From assembly GCA_937888725.1 (NCBI GenBank), contig CALARE010000055.1:1-17297 (forward strand): DNA of 17,297 nucleotides. The letters run 5' to 3'. Under the pieces are notes generated by a model. That model searched no databases. It saw only the letters and a list, made by a program, of their open reading frames with translations, and had not been told where the DNA came from. The position numbers and the translations under genes are program-made. Source of the DNA: an uncultured Alphaproteobacteria bacterium. Its GTDB lineage: Bacteria > Pseudomonadota > Alphaproteobacteria > CAAHEQ01 > UBA3637. Below, one piece after another: positions 8,002-14,757 of the stretch (the first letter of the stretch is position 1; every line of letters begins with the position of its first letter).

Positions 8002-8030
8002 AGTATAAAAAAAATTTTCTTAAAAATCAA
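8002..8030 (-). promoter_or_regulatory. Promoter for ABC-F gene, leaderless
   Basis: TTGATT (8030-8025), 17 nt, then TATACT (8007-8002) on the minus strand. Only seven bases (CCCCCTT) separate the -10 from ATG 7994, so transcription should begin at or next to the start codon. Confidence 0.6.
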
Positions 8031-8038
8031 GCAACCTC

Positions 8039-8067
8039 TTGCATTTTTAATAATAAAATGTTACGAT
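8039..8067 (+). promoter_or_regulatory. Promoter for the MATE gene
   Basis: TTGCAT (8039-8044), a 17-nt spacer and TACGAT (8062-8067) precede ATG 8083. The leader would be only about 10 nt, with GTGGAGA between -10 and ATG. The two divergent promoters share an 88-nt region. Confidence 0.5.
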
Positions 8068-8082
8068 TTGAGTGGAGAAAAT

Positions 8083-9435
8083 ATGCAAAAACAAGATATT
8101 AAAAACCTAACTCATGGCAATATTTTCAAAACATTGACCTTATTTGCCATTCCTTTTTTGTTGTCCAGCCTCTTACAAGCTGGCTATGGGTTGATTGATA
8201 TGCTTATTATTTCCTACTATGGGACTCCTGCTGATTTAGCAGGCGTAACCAATGGGGCACAAATTGTATGGACACTGATTTTTTTAGCCTCAGGTCTCAC
8301 AATGGGTGGCACGATTTTAGTCGGGCAGTTTTTTGGTGCTAAACAGCTCAAAGATGTGCAAGAAACCATCTCCACCATGTTTGTACTCTTTTTTTATGTA
8401 TCCCTTTTTTTAATGGTGCTTTCGGTCATTTTTGTTGATTGGTTCACATCTATTTTGCAAGTACCAAAGGAGGCATATCAAGCCACAAAAGACTATATTT
8501 TAGTCAGTGCCCTTGGTATTTTATTCACCTTTGGATATAATGGCATCTCTGCCATTTTAAGAGGACTCGGCGATTCAAAAAATCCGTTATACTTCATTTT
8601 AATAGCAAGCATTATTAATGTGATACTTGATGTCATATTTATCAAAGATTTACACATGGGTGCCTTTGGTGCAGCCCTTGCAACGATACTTTCACAAGGG
8701 CTTAGTTTTATCATCTCTCTGATTTATTTAAAGATTAAAAAATTTGCTTTTTCTCTCACATTTTCACACCACTTGTTTAAAAAAGAAAAAGCCTTTCTCC
8801 TTTTTAAAGTTGGCATTCCCCTTTCGCTTCAAGACACCCTCTTAATGCTTTCTTATATGGTTGGCATGATTAGTTTAAATAAACTGGGGCTTATTGTGTC
8901 AGCAGCGTCTGGCATTGCTGAAAAAATTGATGGCCTCACCTTCCTGACATCTTTAGCCATTGGATCAGCCGTTTCTGCCATGGTGGCACAAAATGTGGGG
9001 GCTGGCAAACTCAAACGGGCAAAAAAGGTCATGTATACAGGGATTTTACTCGCACTTATTTTTGCCATTCCAAATTATATTTTTGTTGCCTTTTTCCCTG
9101 AAGAAGTGATGCGCTTAACCTCTAATAATCAAGATATCATCTCTGCTGGTGCTCTTTATTTATATTCCTACAGCTCCAGTGTTTTGATGATTACAGTTGT
9201 TTATATGATTAATTCCTTTTTAAACGGCTGTGGGGCGACAACATTTACCATGCTCAATAACTCCTTTGCCAATTTGTGCGTACGCACCCCCGCCCTTTTA
9301 TTGGCAACAGATGTCTTGGCTGTCGGATTTTCCTCCCCCCTCACGATTTATGCTCAAGCAACTTTTGGGTTAATTTATTTTTATTCAGGCTATTGGAAAA
9401 ACGCTATTTTAAGAAAGCGAAAAAAAGCTATTTAA
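8083..9435 (+). CDS. MATE-family multidrug/cation antiporter
   Basis: An inner-membrane exporter of 450 residues, the normal MATE length, with about 12 hydrophobic segments across the whole chain. The N-terminus reads HGNIFKTLTLFAIPFLLSS, then YGLIDMLIISYYG and GGTILVGQFFGAK, all typical of the family; MATE proteins push out cationic drugs or metabolites using sodium or proton gradients. The second half repeats the pattern (LFKVGIPLSLQDTLLM, AIGSAVSAMVAQNVGAGKL), as expected for two six-helix bundles. ATG 8083 follows GTGGAGA; the longer frame upstream overlaps the promoter and is not used. Substrate cannot be told from sequence. The last 8 nt overlap the convergent gene. Confidence 0.92.
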   Translation: MQKQDIKNLTHGNIFKTLTLFAIPFLLSSLLQAGYGLIDMLIISYYGTPADLAGVTNGAQIVWTLIFLASGLTMGGTILVGQFFGAKQLKDVQETISTMFVLFFYVSLFLMVLSVIFVDWFTSILQVPKEAYQATKDYILVSALGILFTFGYNGISAILRGLGDSKNPLYFILIASIINVILDVIFIKDLHMGAFGAALATILSQGLSFIISLIYLKIKKFAFSLTFSHHLFKKEKAFLLFKVGIPLSLQDTLLMLSYMVGMISLNKLGLIVSAASGIAEKIDGLTFLTSLAIGSAVSAMVAQNVGAGKLKRAKKVMYTGILLALIFAIPNYIFVAFFPEEVMRLTSNNQDIISAGALYLYSYSSSVLMITVVYMINSFLNGCGATTFTMLNNSFANLCVRTPALLLATDVLAVGFSSPLTIYAQATFGLIYFYSGYWKNAILRKRKKAI

Positions 9436-10594
9436 CTTCCCTTCCACCCTTCATTTTTAACTGAAACAAAATCTGTTTTTGCTTTTGTTTAAAAAGATAA
9501 ACCCATTGGTTTAAAGCCCCCTCGCTTACATATACACCAGAGCCATACCTTAATTTTAAATATCTGTTCGCTGATGATAAAAATTCTGGATGAGGCACTT
9601 TTAAAGAAAAATTATCAATATGTAATGAGGTTTGAATGGTCATTTTTTTTGCTTTTCGAATATAGGAGCAAATAAGCCTCCTTTCTTCTGGATAAACCTT
9701 ACGAATCCTCATATTTTTAACCATTTCATCAAAAGCTTTTTTTGTATCTTCTGCCAAAAATAATTGTACATAAGCCTTTTTCAAACACTGTGCCGTTCGC
9801 TGATGAATTTGAAACAAAGAAGCACCCTTCATCTCTTTTTTTGTCTTTAATAAAGCAAGCCGTTTCATTTTTTGAAACACGTCCCACCCATTTTCAACAA
9901 AAAAACTGGTGGCATAAGCCTCTGCCTCAGTTATCACCTCTAAAAAAGGATCTATACCCTTATAATTAAAATAAGTATTGCTACAATCATTAAACTTTGC
10001 ATGCGTTAATTCATGACAAAATCTATCAAAATATTTATCTACCTGATTACCCATTACACGAATAGAATTGTCATCAAAACAGATAGCCCCGCCATCAGAA
10101 CCATAACATCGATAGATATGCCCCGCATCTGGTGGAAAATAAAAATAACTCTTTTTCTTTATAAAATCAATCAATTCCACCTCATACTCCCAGCGTTTTG
10201 CCATTTTATCAAGCAACAATTTAAGCATCTGTTTTTTATTTAGTCCAAACGAAATACCTGACGGAGCTATCACCTGCATCGTATCAAATGCCTGTATCAG
10301 CTGTTTTAATGCGGGCAATTTAAGCTGGGTTTTATTAATCTTTTGAGCATAAGAGAGTAATTCTAAAGACCTCTCATCTACAGCACAAGACCCCACATCT
10401 GAGGCAAGCCTTCCTGTTACAAACTTGGCAAATCTTAAATCGTCAATCAAGCGTGCATAGAGTTTTTCATCTCTATCCAACCGCCATTGCAATGTTTTAA
10501 CCTCCCCTTTTTTAAGGACGTTGTTAGAAAAAATCAATTGAACAATCTGATCTGTTTGAAGATGGTCAAAATCAAATGTACGAAAATCTATCAT
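9428..10594 (-). CDS. Putative zinc metallopeptidase with HELTH motif (DUF6782-like)
   Basis: A 388-residue protein without signal peptide or membrane segment. FCHELTHAKF places an HExxH zinc motif at residues 194-198, and VITEAEAYAT 25-27 residues later offers Glu223 or Glu225 as third ligand, the gluzincin arrangement. From memory this resembles DUF6782 putative metallopeptidases, but I cannot confirm the family. The first ~110 residues and the basic C-terminal ~100 residues have no features I recognise. A promoter lies just upstream, so it need not depend on the M23 genes, though it follows them by 60 nt on the same strand. It ends in TAG, overlapping the convergent MATE gene by 8 nt. Substrate and cellular role are unknown. 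Confidence 0.75.
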   Translation of the reverse strand: MIDFRTFDFDHLQTDQIVQLIFSNNVLKKGEVKTLQWRLDRDEKLYARLIDDLRFAKFVTGRLASDVGSCAVDERSLELLSYAQKINKTQLKLPALKQLIQAFDTMQVIAPSGISFGLNKKQMLKLLLDKMAKRWEYEVELIDFIKKKSYFYFPPDAGHIYRCYGSDGGAICFDDNSIRVMGNQVDKYFDRFCHELTHAKFNDCSNTYFNYKGIDPFLEVITEAEAYATSFFVENGWDVFQKMKRLALLKTKKEMKGASLFQIHQRTAQCLKKAYVQLFLAEDTKKAFDEMVKNMRIRKVYPEERRLICSYIRKAKKMTIQTSLHIDNFSLKVPHPEFLSSANRYLKLRYGSGVYVSEGALNQWVYLFKQKQKQILFQLKMKGGREVK

Positions 10595-10621
10595 CTACTT
10601 GCCTTTTGAAAATTTAAAAGG

Positions 10622-10650
10622 ATTATATCACACGTCCCCCCAAAAGTCAA
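10622..10650 (-). promoter_or_regulatory. Strong promoter for the HELTH peptidase gene
   Basis: TTGACT (10650-10645), 17 nt, TATAAT (10627-10622) on the minus strand. The start site would be near 10615, giving a leader of about 20 nt with AAAAGG before ATG 10594. The promoter fills the gap after the stop codon of the M23 gene. Confidence 0.75.
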
Positions 10651-10654
10651 AGCA

Positions 10655-11560
10655 TCAAACCATTTCTTTTGATTTTTGCATAGGCGTTTGTGTCTGATTT
10701 TCTTTTACCAATTTTTGTCCATTCTCTGACAAAGTGTACGAGATACCTTTTGGGCTTTTGTATCGCTCTATTTTTTCATATTTTGTCGTGGTTGGCACCT
10801 GCTTTTTGCGGTGAATAATCGGCCCTTTTCGCTCTTTGGGTTGATTTTTATTTTCATCTTCCTCGCTATAAAAAAGGCGTCCAACCCATGTTGAGCGAAA
10901 CCATGATATAAATCCGCCATCTTCCTCGGTGGGATTTTTCGCCTCCTTTTTTTGCACCAAATCTGTTGGATGTATCTGCGAAATTTGGACTTTCTTTCCC
11001 TTGCCAGATTGTACATTTGCCCGAGATTGGTATGCCATATCTGTTAATTCTTGCAACTCAGAAAAAGGCAAAGCGCCCTTGTTTGGGTCACGATAATCTT
11101 GAATTGTTTGTTCACCACAATACCAACGTTTACTGAGGTAACGCTTTTTTCCGACTTTAATCGCTGTCATCTCATACTTTGGATTAAACCCATGTTCCAC
11201 ATGGATATGTGGCTGGTAGGACGTTTCTTTATTCCCAACACCACCAATATTACCAATCCAATCCCCATGATGCATAATCTGTCCATCTTTTAAATGTTTA
11301 AGCGTCCCTGTTTCAAGATGCCCAAAACGCACCATTTCTTTTCCATCAGGTTTAATAAGAACCACTTGATTGCCAAGGCCGTCAACCTTATTATTTTCAA
11401 CCACATGACACAGCCAACCCTCACAATATTTTGGCACACCAAGTGGAACGTTTAACTTTCCCTTCGTGCCATAATCCCTGCCATAGTGCCATTCGCCCCC
11501 ATTTCTGGAACGCCAACCAAATTTTTGCCATTCACCATCAGTTGAAAATTCCCAATCCAT
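10655..11560 (-). CDS. M23-type metallopeptidase, second tandem copy
   Basis: A 301-residue protein whose M23 (LytM-like) domain begins almost at residue 1. The zinc ligands are visible: H25 and D29 in HYGRDYG, and H120 in QPHIHVEHG, with H118 and H81 as catalytic candidates. M23 enzymes cut peptide cross-links in peptidoglycan or short peptides. There is no signal peptide, unusual for a wall enzyme. A block GALPFSELQELTDMA (about 162-176) and a hydrophobic FISWFRSTWVGRLF (about 217-230) are shared with the neighbour at 11606-12688; the rest is a charged linker. AGGGGGATAA before ATG 11560 is nearly the same as in that neighbour. The gene ends in TGA. Confidence 0.88.
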   Translation of the reverse strand: MDWEFSTDGEWQKFGWRSRNGGEWHYGRDYGTKGKLNVPLGVPKYCEGWLCHVVENNKVDGLGNQVVLIKPDGKEMVRFGHLETGTLKHLKDGQIMHHGDWIGNIGGVGNKETSYQPHIHVEHGFNPKYEMTAIKVGKKRYLSKRWYCGEQTIQDYRDPNKGALPFSELQELTDMAYQSRANVQSGKGKKVQISQIHPTDLVQKKEAKNPTEEDGGFISWFRSTWVGRLFYSEEDENKNQPKERKGPIIHRKKQVPTTTKYEKIERYKSPKGISYTLSENGQKLVKENQTQTPMQKSKEMV

Positions 11561-11605
11561 TTTTTATCCCCCTAAAACAAACACCAAACGTTATTTTTCG
11601 TTTCT

Positions 11606-12688
11606 TTATGAATGTCCATTCCCTCTGCCACGGCGTTGTTGATTAGATGAATAAGAACGACCACCTGTGGCAGTGCGAGATGAACGGGCTAATGTTTTTG
11701 TTGCATTAGAATTTTTAAATCTCATCTTCACCACTCGGCCATCCTTTGTCGTAATGGAATAATCAACATATTCTGGTTCTGTGTTTTGAGATGGCTTGTT
11801 TGTTGCTTTAAATGGTTGTGTTTGAGCTTTAGCAAGCGTAGCCTGAGCGGATGAGGTCTGAGCGGGTGTCGCCTTAACGGGCGCAGCTTTAGAAAATAGA
11901 GTTGGTTCATTTTTAACAGCTGGAGCGGTTTTTCTTGACGCCATTCTTACGGTTGCTCCGTTTTTCGTTTTTGTTTCATCACCCCAAAAAAAGCTACCAA
12001 GCCAAGACGTTTTAACCCATGGAACGGCATCTTTTTCAACCCAAGAAAAAAAGCCCTTAACCCCATCTACAATGCCCGTTCCGATATCTTTTAACCCATT
12101 ACCAATAATCATAAATGGGTCCTCAGCTTGTTTTGCCAAAGTCATTTCCCGAGATTTTAGTGCTTTATTCGTCAATGTTTCTAATTCACGATATGGCAAC
12201 GCCGCCAAAGCGGGATCTTTATAATTTTTAATATTACCATCACCACAAACCCATGTCATAATTGAACGAGAATATGGCTTATCACTGACACGGACCAATC
12301 GGTACTTTGGATTAAACCCATGTTCCACATGGATATGTGGTTGATAGGATGTTTCTTTATTCCCAACACCGCCAATATTGCCAATCCAATCCCCTTCATG
12401 AACAGTCCGCCCACTTCTTAAATGGGAAAATGTCCCTGTGGAAATGTGGGCAAATTTAACCATTTCTTTCCCATTAGGGCTGATTAGAACCACTTGATTG
12501 CCAAGACCATCAAACTTGTTATTTTTAAGAATATGACACGTCCAACCGTCACAGTATTTTGGCACGCCAAGGGGAACGTTTGTTTTACCTCTTGTGCCAT
12601 AATCCCTACCATAGTGCCATTCGCCCCCATTTCTTGGTCGTCTTCCAAAGTTTTGATTTGCTCCACCGCTTGAAAAATCCCAACTCAT
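11606..12688 (-). CDS. M23-type metallopeptidase, first tandem copy
   Basis: A 360-residue paralog of the next gene, 45 nt upstream of it. The N-terminal ~180 residues align without gaps: H25 and D29 in HYGRDYG, H81, H118 and H120 in QPHIHVEHG, and a shared Cys pair (C46, C51). Then come the common FSW...TSWLGSFFWGDE block (about 213-237) and an Ala/Thr/Gln/Pro-rich linker. The last ~50 residues hold a short strand-like piece (YVDYSITTKDGRVVKMRF) and a basic Arg/Gly/Ser-rich tail. No signal peptide is present, so peptidoglycan could be reached only by another export route or lysis. AGGGGGATAA before ATG 12688 sets the start. The two genes are a tandem duplication with diverged C-termini. Confidence 0.88.
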   Translation of the reverse strand: MSWDFSSGGANQNFGRRPRNGGEWHYGRDYGTRGKTNVPLGVPKYCDGWTCHILKNNKFDGLGNQVVLISPNGKEMVKFAHISTGTFSHLRSGRTVHEGDWIGNIGGVGNKETSYQPHIHVEHGFNPKYRLVRVSDKPYSRSIMTWVCGDGNIKNYKDPALAALPYRELETLTNKALKSREMTLAKQAEDPFMIIGNGLKDIGTGIVDGVKGFFSWVEKDAVPWVKTSWLGSFFWGDETKTKNGATVRMASRKTAPAVKNEPTLFSKAAPVKATPAQTSSAQATLAKAQTQPFKATNKPSQNTEPEYVDYSITTKDGRVVKMRFKNSNATKTLARSSRTATGGRSYSSNQQRRGRGNGHS

Positions 12689-12733
12689 TTATCCCCCTAT
12701 TATCATCCGTTTTATTATTACCCTATACATTTG

Positions 12734-12739
12734 AGTATA
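12734..12739 (-). promoter_or_regulatory. Possible -10 element for the M23 genes
   Basis: TATACT on the minus strand, about 46 nt before ATG 12688, in a very AT-rich stretch. No clear -35 is found at the proper distance (TTTAAA is the nearest), so this is a weak call. Confidence 0.3.
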
Positions 12740-12804
12740 CACCTTTTTTTATTTTTTTTAAAGATAAAATTTTTTAATGCTAAAAAGAATTTAAAAAAAA
12801 TATC

Positions 12805-12833
12805 TTGCTTTTTAAAATCACCTTTTGTATAAT
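12805..12833 (+). promoter_or_regulatory. Promoter for metK and its leader
   Basis: TTGCTT (12805-12810), a 17-nt spacer and a perfect TATAAT (12828-12833). Transcription would start at about 12839-12841, just before the structured leader, so the RNA leader is about 157 nt long. Confidence 0.75.
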
Positions 12834-12839
12834 AAGATT

Positions 12840-12905
12840 GCTCCTTGTCGGATTTATCTCTACTTGTCCTGACTTGGGGGTTTAATAAAAATGGACTAAA
12901 AGGAG
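12840..12905 (+). promoter_or_regulatory. SAM-II-like riboswitch candidate upstream of metK
   Basis: Three blocks occur in the order of the SAM-II core: CGGAUUUAUC (12849-12858; SAM-II has CUGAUUUAAC), AAUAAAAAU (12884-12892; GAUAAAU) and GACUAAAAGG (12894-12903; GCUAAAAAGG). P1 can form between CUCC..GUC (12841-12849) and GAC..GGGG (12871-12879), with two U-U mismatches. A pseudoknot joins GUCC (12866-12869) to GGAC (12893-12896) and CUC (12858-12860) to GAG (12903-12905), the SAM-II geometry. The 3' strand includes AAGGAG, so ligand binding would hide a ribosome-binding site. The SAM-II core is quoted from memory; the U-U mismatches and long L3 leave doubt. Confidence 0.55.
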
Positions 12906-12911
12906 AAACGA

Positions 12912-12974
12912 ATGGATAGGCTTATCTACCAATCAAAACATTTTGTTACCTCCTTTTTAATCTATTGTTTTTAA
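12912..12974 (+). CDS. 20-codon leader ORF between riboswitch and metK
   Basis: ATG 12912 lies 6 nt after a strong ribosome-binding site (AAAAGGAG, 12898-12905) that is also the 3' strand of the proposed riboswitch. The frame codes for a 20-residue peptide beginning MDRLIYQSKHF and ending in SFLIYCF, then TAA. It stops 9 nt before the metK ribosome-binding site. Its translation would run through the strand that can mask that site (12951-12957). No run of Met or other regulatory codons is present. Whether it is translated is inference; it could be an accident of the switching sequence. Confidence 0.4.
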   Translation: MDRLIYQSKHFVTSFLIYCF

Positions 12975-12990
12975 CAATAAATGAAAAGGA
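12951..12990 (+). promoter_or_regulatory. Hairpin masking the metK ribosome-binding site
   Basis: UCCUUUU (12951-12957) is complementary to AAAAGGA (12984-12990), the metK ribosome-binding site, and a 7-bp stem UAUUGUU/AACAAUA (12963-12969 with 12973-12979) stacks inside. The same left strand, as CUCCUUUU (12950-12957), is also complementary to AAAAGGAG in the riboswitch, so two folds compete. Confidence 0.55.
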
Positions 12991-12996
12991 TTTTTT

Positions 12997-14010
12997 ATGC
13001 TTAAAACTGCAGAATACGTCTCAATTGGCCACCCTGACAAAGTGGCAGATTTTATTAGTTCTTACCTGCTCGATCGCTTGATTGAACAAGACAGCTCTCT
13101 TAAATATGCTGTTGAGGTGATGATTAAAGATAACACGGTCATCCTTGGGGGCGAAGTCAGTGGCTATATTAAAATTGATGATATCACATCTCTTGTCAAA
13201 GACGCCCTTAGAGCCATTGGCTATGATGAACGCTATGCCAGCATTTGGAAGGAAAAAGCCATTGATATTAATAAGATTAAAGTCATTGACCTTATCGGCA
13301 TTCAATCAAGCGAGATTTTACAAGGTGTGTCACAAGATGGTTGGGGTGATCAAGGGGTCTTTGTGGGTTATGCCTCAAAAGGGGATGAACTTTTACCACA
13401 AGATTTGGTTCTTGCCCGCAAATTAAATAATGCACTTTATCAAATGGCAAAAGCATCTACCAATCTTGGCCTTGATATTAAAACGCAAATCACACTTGAT
13501 ACAGATGGCACCATTTTAACCGCCATTGTTGCCATCCCAATGATTGAAAAGGAGGACTTAACCTCTTTTATCATTGAAACATTGGGACAAACACCTCAAA
13601 ACCTAATTATCAACGGAACAGGTGCTTATACATACCACTCATCAATCGCTGATTGTGGCATTACAGGGCGAAAATTAGCTTGTGATTTTTATTCCACCTC
13701 TTGTGCCATTGGTGGTGGCAGTCCATGGACAAAAGACCCCAGTAAAGCCGATTTAACCCTCAACCTTTATGCCCGAAAATTAGCTAAAGAATACCTTAAG
13801 GATAATGATGAATGTTTTGTATATCTGTCCAGTTGTATTGGCAAGGCAGAATTACCCAGTGCGATGGTAAAAACGGTTAAAAATGGTGTTTTTTCACTTC
13901 ATCCAATTGATGTCAAGCTCAAACCGTCTGAAATTATTGAAACGCTTGATTTAAGACGTCCTATTTTTGCAAACCTTTGTTTACAAGGGCCTGTCTTTGT
14001 TACCCTTTAA
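12997..14010 (+). CDS. metK: Divergent, short S-adenosylmethionine synthetase
   Basis: Makes SAM from methionine and ATP in the cytoplasm. At 337 residues it is about 45 shorter than E. coli MetK (384), mostly at the C-terminus. Key sites remain: GHPDK (11-15), GGE (51-53), GDQG (117-120), K162 in DIKTQITLD, DCGITGRK (219-226), and lysines 246 and 250 with D252 in the phosphate-binding region. There GGGSPWTKDPSKADLT replaces the usual GGGAFSGKDPxKVDRS. The conserved residues argue for an active enzyme of a divergent branch, perhaps acquired by transfer. AAAAGGA 6 nt before ATG 12997 fixes the start. It stands alone between its promoter and a strong terminator, and is probably controlled by SAM through its leader. 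Confidence 0.9.
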   Translation: MLKTAEYVSIGHPDKVADFISSYLLDRLIEQDSSLKYAVEVMIKDNTVILGGEVSGYIKIDDITSLVKDALRAIGYDERYASIWKEKAIDINKIKVIDLIGIQSSEILQGVSQDGWGDQGVFVGYASKGDELLPQDLVLARKLNNALYQMAKASTNLGLDIKTQITLDTDGTILTAIVAIPMIEKEDLTSFIIETLGQTPQNLIINGTGAYTYHSSIADCGITGRKLACDFYSTSCAIGGGSPWTKDPSKADLTLNLYARKLAKEYLKDNDECFVYLSSCIGKAELPSAMVKTVKNGVFSLHPIDVKLKPSEIIETLDLRRPIFANLCLQGPVFVTL

Positions 14011-14029
14011 TACCTAAAGCGGATCAAAC

Positions 14030-14072
14030 AAAGTGGCAGACGGTCAATTCGCCTGCCACTTTTTATTTTTGC
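14030..14072 (+). terminator. Intrinsic terminator after metK
   Basis: A perfect 10-bp stem AAAGTGGCAG/CTGCCACTTT (14030-14039 with 14053-14062) is followed by TTATTTTT. On the other strand the stem is followed by GTTTG, so it may also end the convergent M50 transcript, with less efficiency. Confidence 0.92.
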
Positions 14073-14076
14073 TTAT

Positions 14077-14748
14077 TTAACCTGTTATTAACATGACAAG
14101 TCGATATAACCATGGAAACGCCGTCCCTAAAAACCAACCAATTATATTAATACCTATTAAAGACGGCAAAAAAATCAACCCGAATAAAATCATCATTCCA
14201 TACGGTTCAAATCGTTGATATTTAATTGCATATTCTGGCGGCAAAAGAGCCAATAAAATCCGTCCCCCATCTAACGGTAAAATCGGTATCATATTAAAGG
14301 CTGCCAAAATCAAAGAAAACACCACACCATTATGCACATTTTCCATCACCCAAGTAAGTGCGGGCGAGCCATATTCCATCACATTAAAGCACATTTTGCC
14401 AATTAAAACAAAAACAACCGCTAGCAAAATATTAGAAATAGGCCCAGCTAATGCCACCAATGCCATATCACGATTAGGACGGTTCAAATTCCCATAATTA
14501 ACAGGCACAGGCTTTGCCCATCCCACCAAAAAGGGAGCCTTTGATAACAACAAAATCACTGGCAAAATAATCGTTCCCACAATATCCACATGAGCCCATG
14601 GATTTAGGGTTAAGCGTTTTTCATCACGGGCCGTTCTATCCCCACAAAGCAACGCCACATATCCATGAGCCACCTCATGCACAACAATGGCCAAAATAAG
14701 CGGTATTGCCCATGTTGTAATGGTATAAATTAATTCACTACCCGTCAT
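14077..14748 (-). CDS. M50 site-2-protease-like membrane metallopeptidase
   Basis: A polytopic inner-membrane zinc protease of 223 residues, the usual size of the small YwhC/S2P-type members of family M50. HEVAHGY (H24, E25, H28) in the first membrane helix is the catalytic motif, and FNMIPILPLDGGRI with D160 supplies the third zinc ligand. Five to six hydrophobic segments are visible. Such proteins cleave membrane-spanning segments of regulators; the substrate here is unknown. The gene begins 9 nt after the SPOR gene, and its ribosome-binding site (TAAGGAGG) overlaps that gene's stop codon, so the two are translationally coupled. Confidence 0.92.
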   Translation of the reverse strand: MTGSELIYTITTWAIPLILAIVVHEVAHGYVALLCGDRTARDEKRLTLNPWAHVDIVGTIILPVILLLSKAPFLVGWAKPVPVNYGNLNRPNRDMALVALAGPISNILLAVVFVLIGKMCFNVMEYGSPALTWVMENVHNGVVFSLILAAFNMIPILPLDGGRILLALLPPEYAIKYQRFEPYGMMILFGLIFLPSLIGINIIGWFLGTAFPWLYRLVMLITG

Positions 14749-14757
14749 AAAACCTCC

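Noticed and set aside
7995..8030. TTG start extending the ABC-F protein by 12 residues
   Set aside because: The extension lies within the predicted promoter and is absent from the usual N-terminus of the family.
10602..10621. CCTTTT/AAAAGG palindrome before the HELTH peptidase as an RNA hairpin masking its ribosome-binding site
   Set aside because: The predicted transcription start (about 10615) falls inside the palindrome, so the left arm would mostly not be in the RNA.
12891..12899. Two-codon minimal ORF (ATG GAC TAA) inside the metK leader
   Set aside because: It lies within the proposed pseudoknot strand and has no suitable ribosome-binding site.
12841..12905. Simple closing stem CUCCUU/AAGGAG as the main fold of the metK leader
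   Set aside because: It is possible as an alternative fold, but the SAM-II-like pseudoknot explains more of the sequence and its block order.
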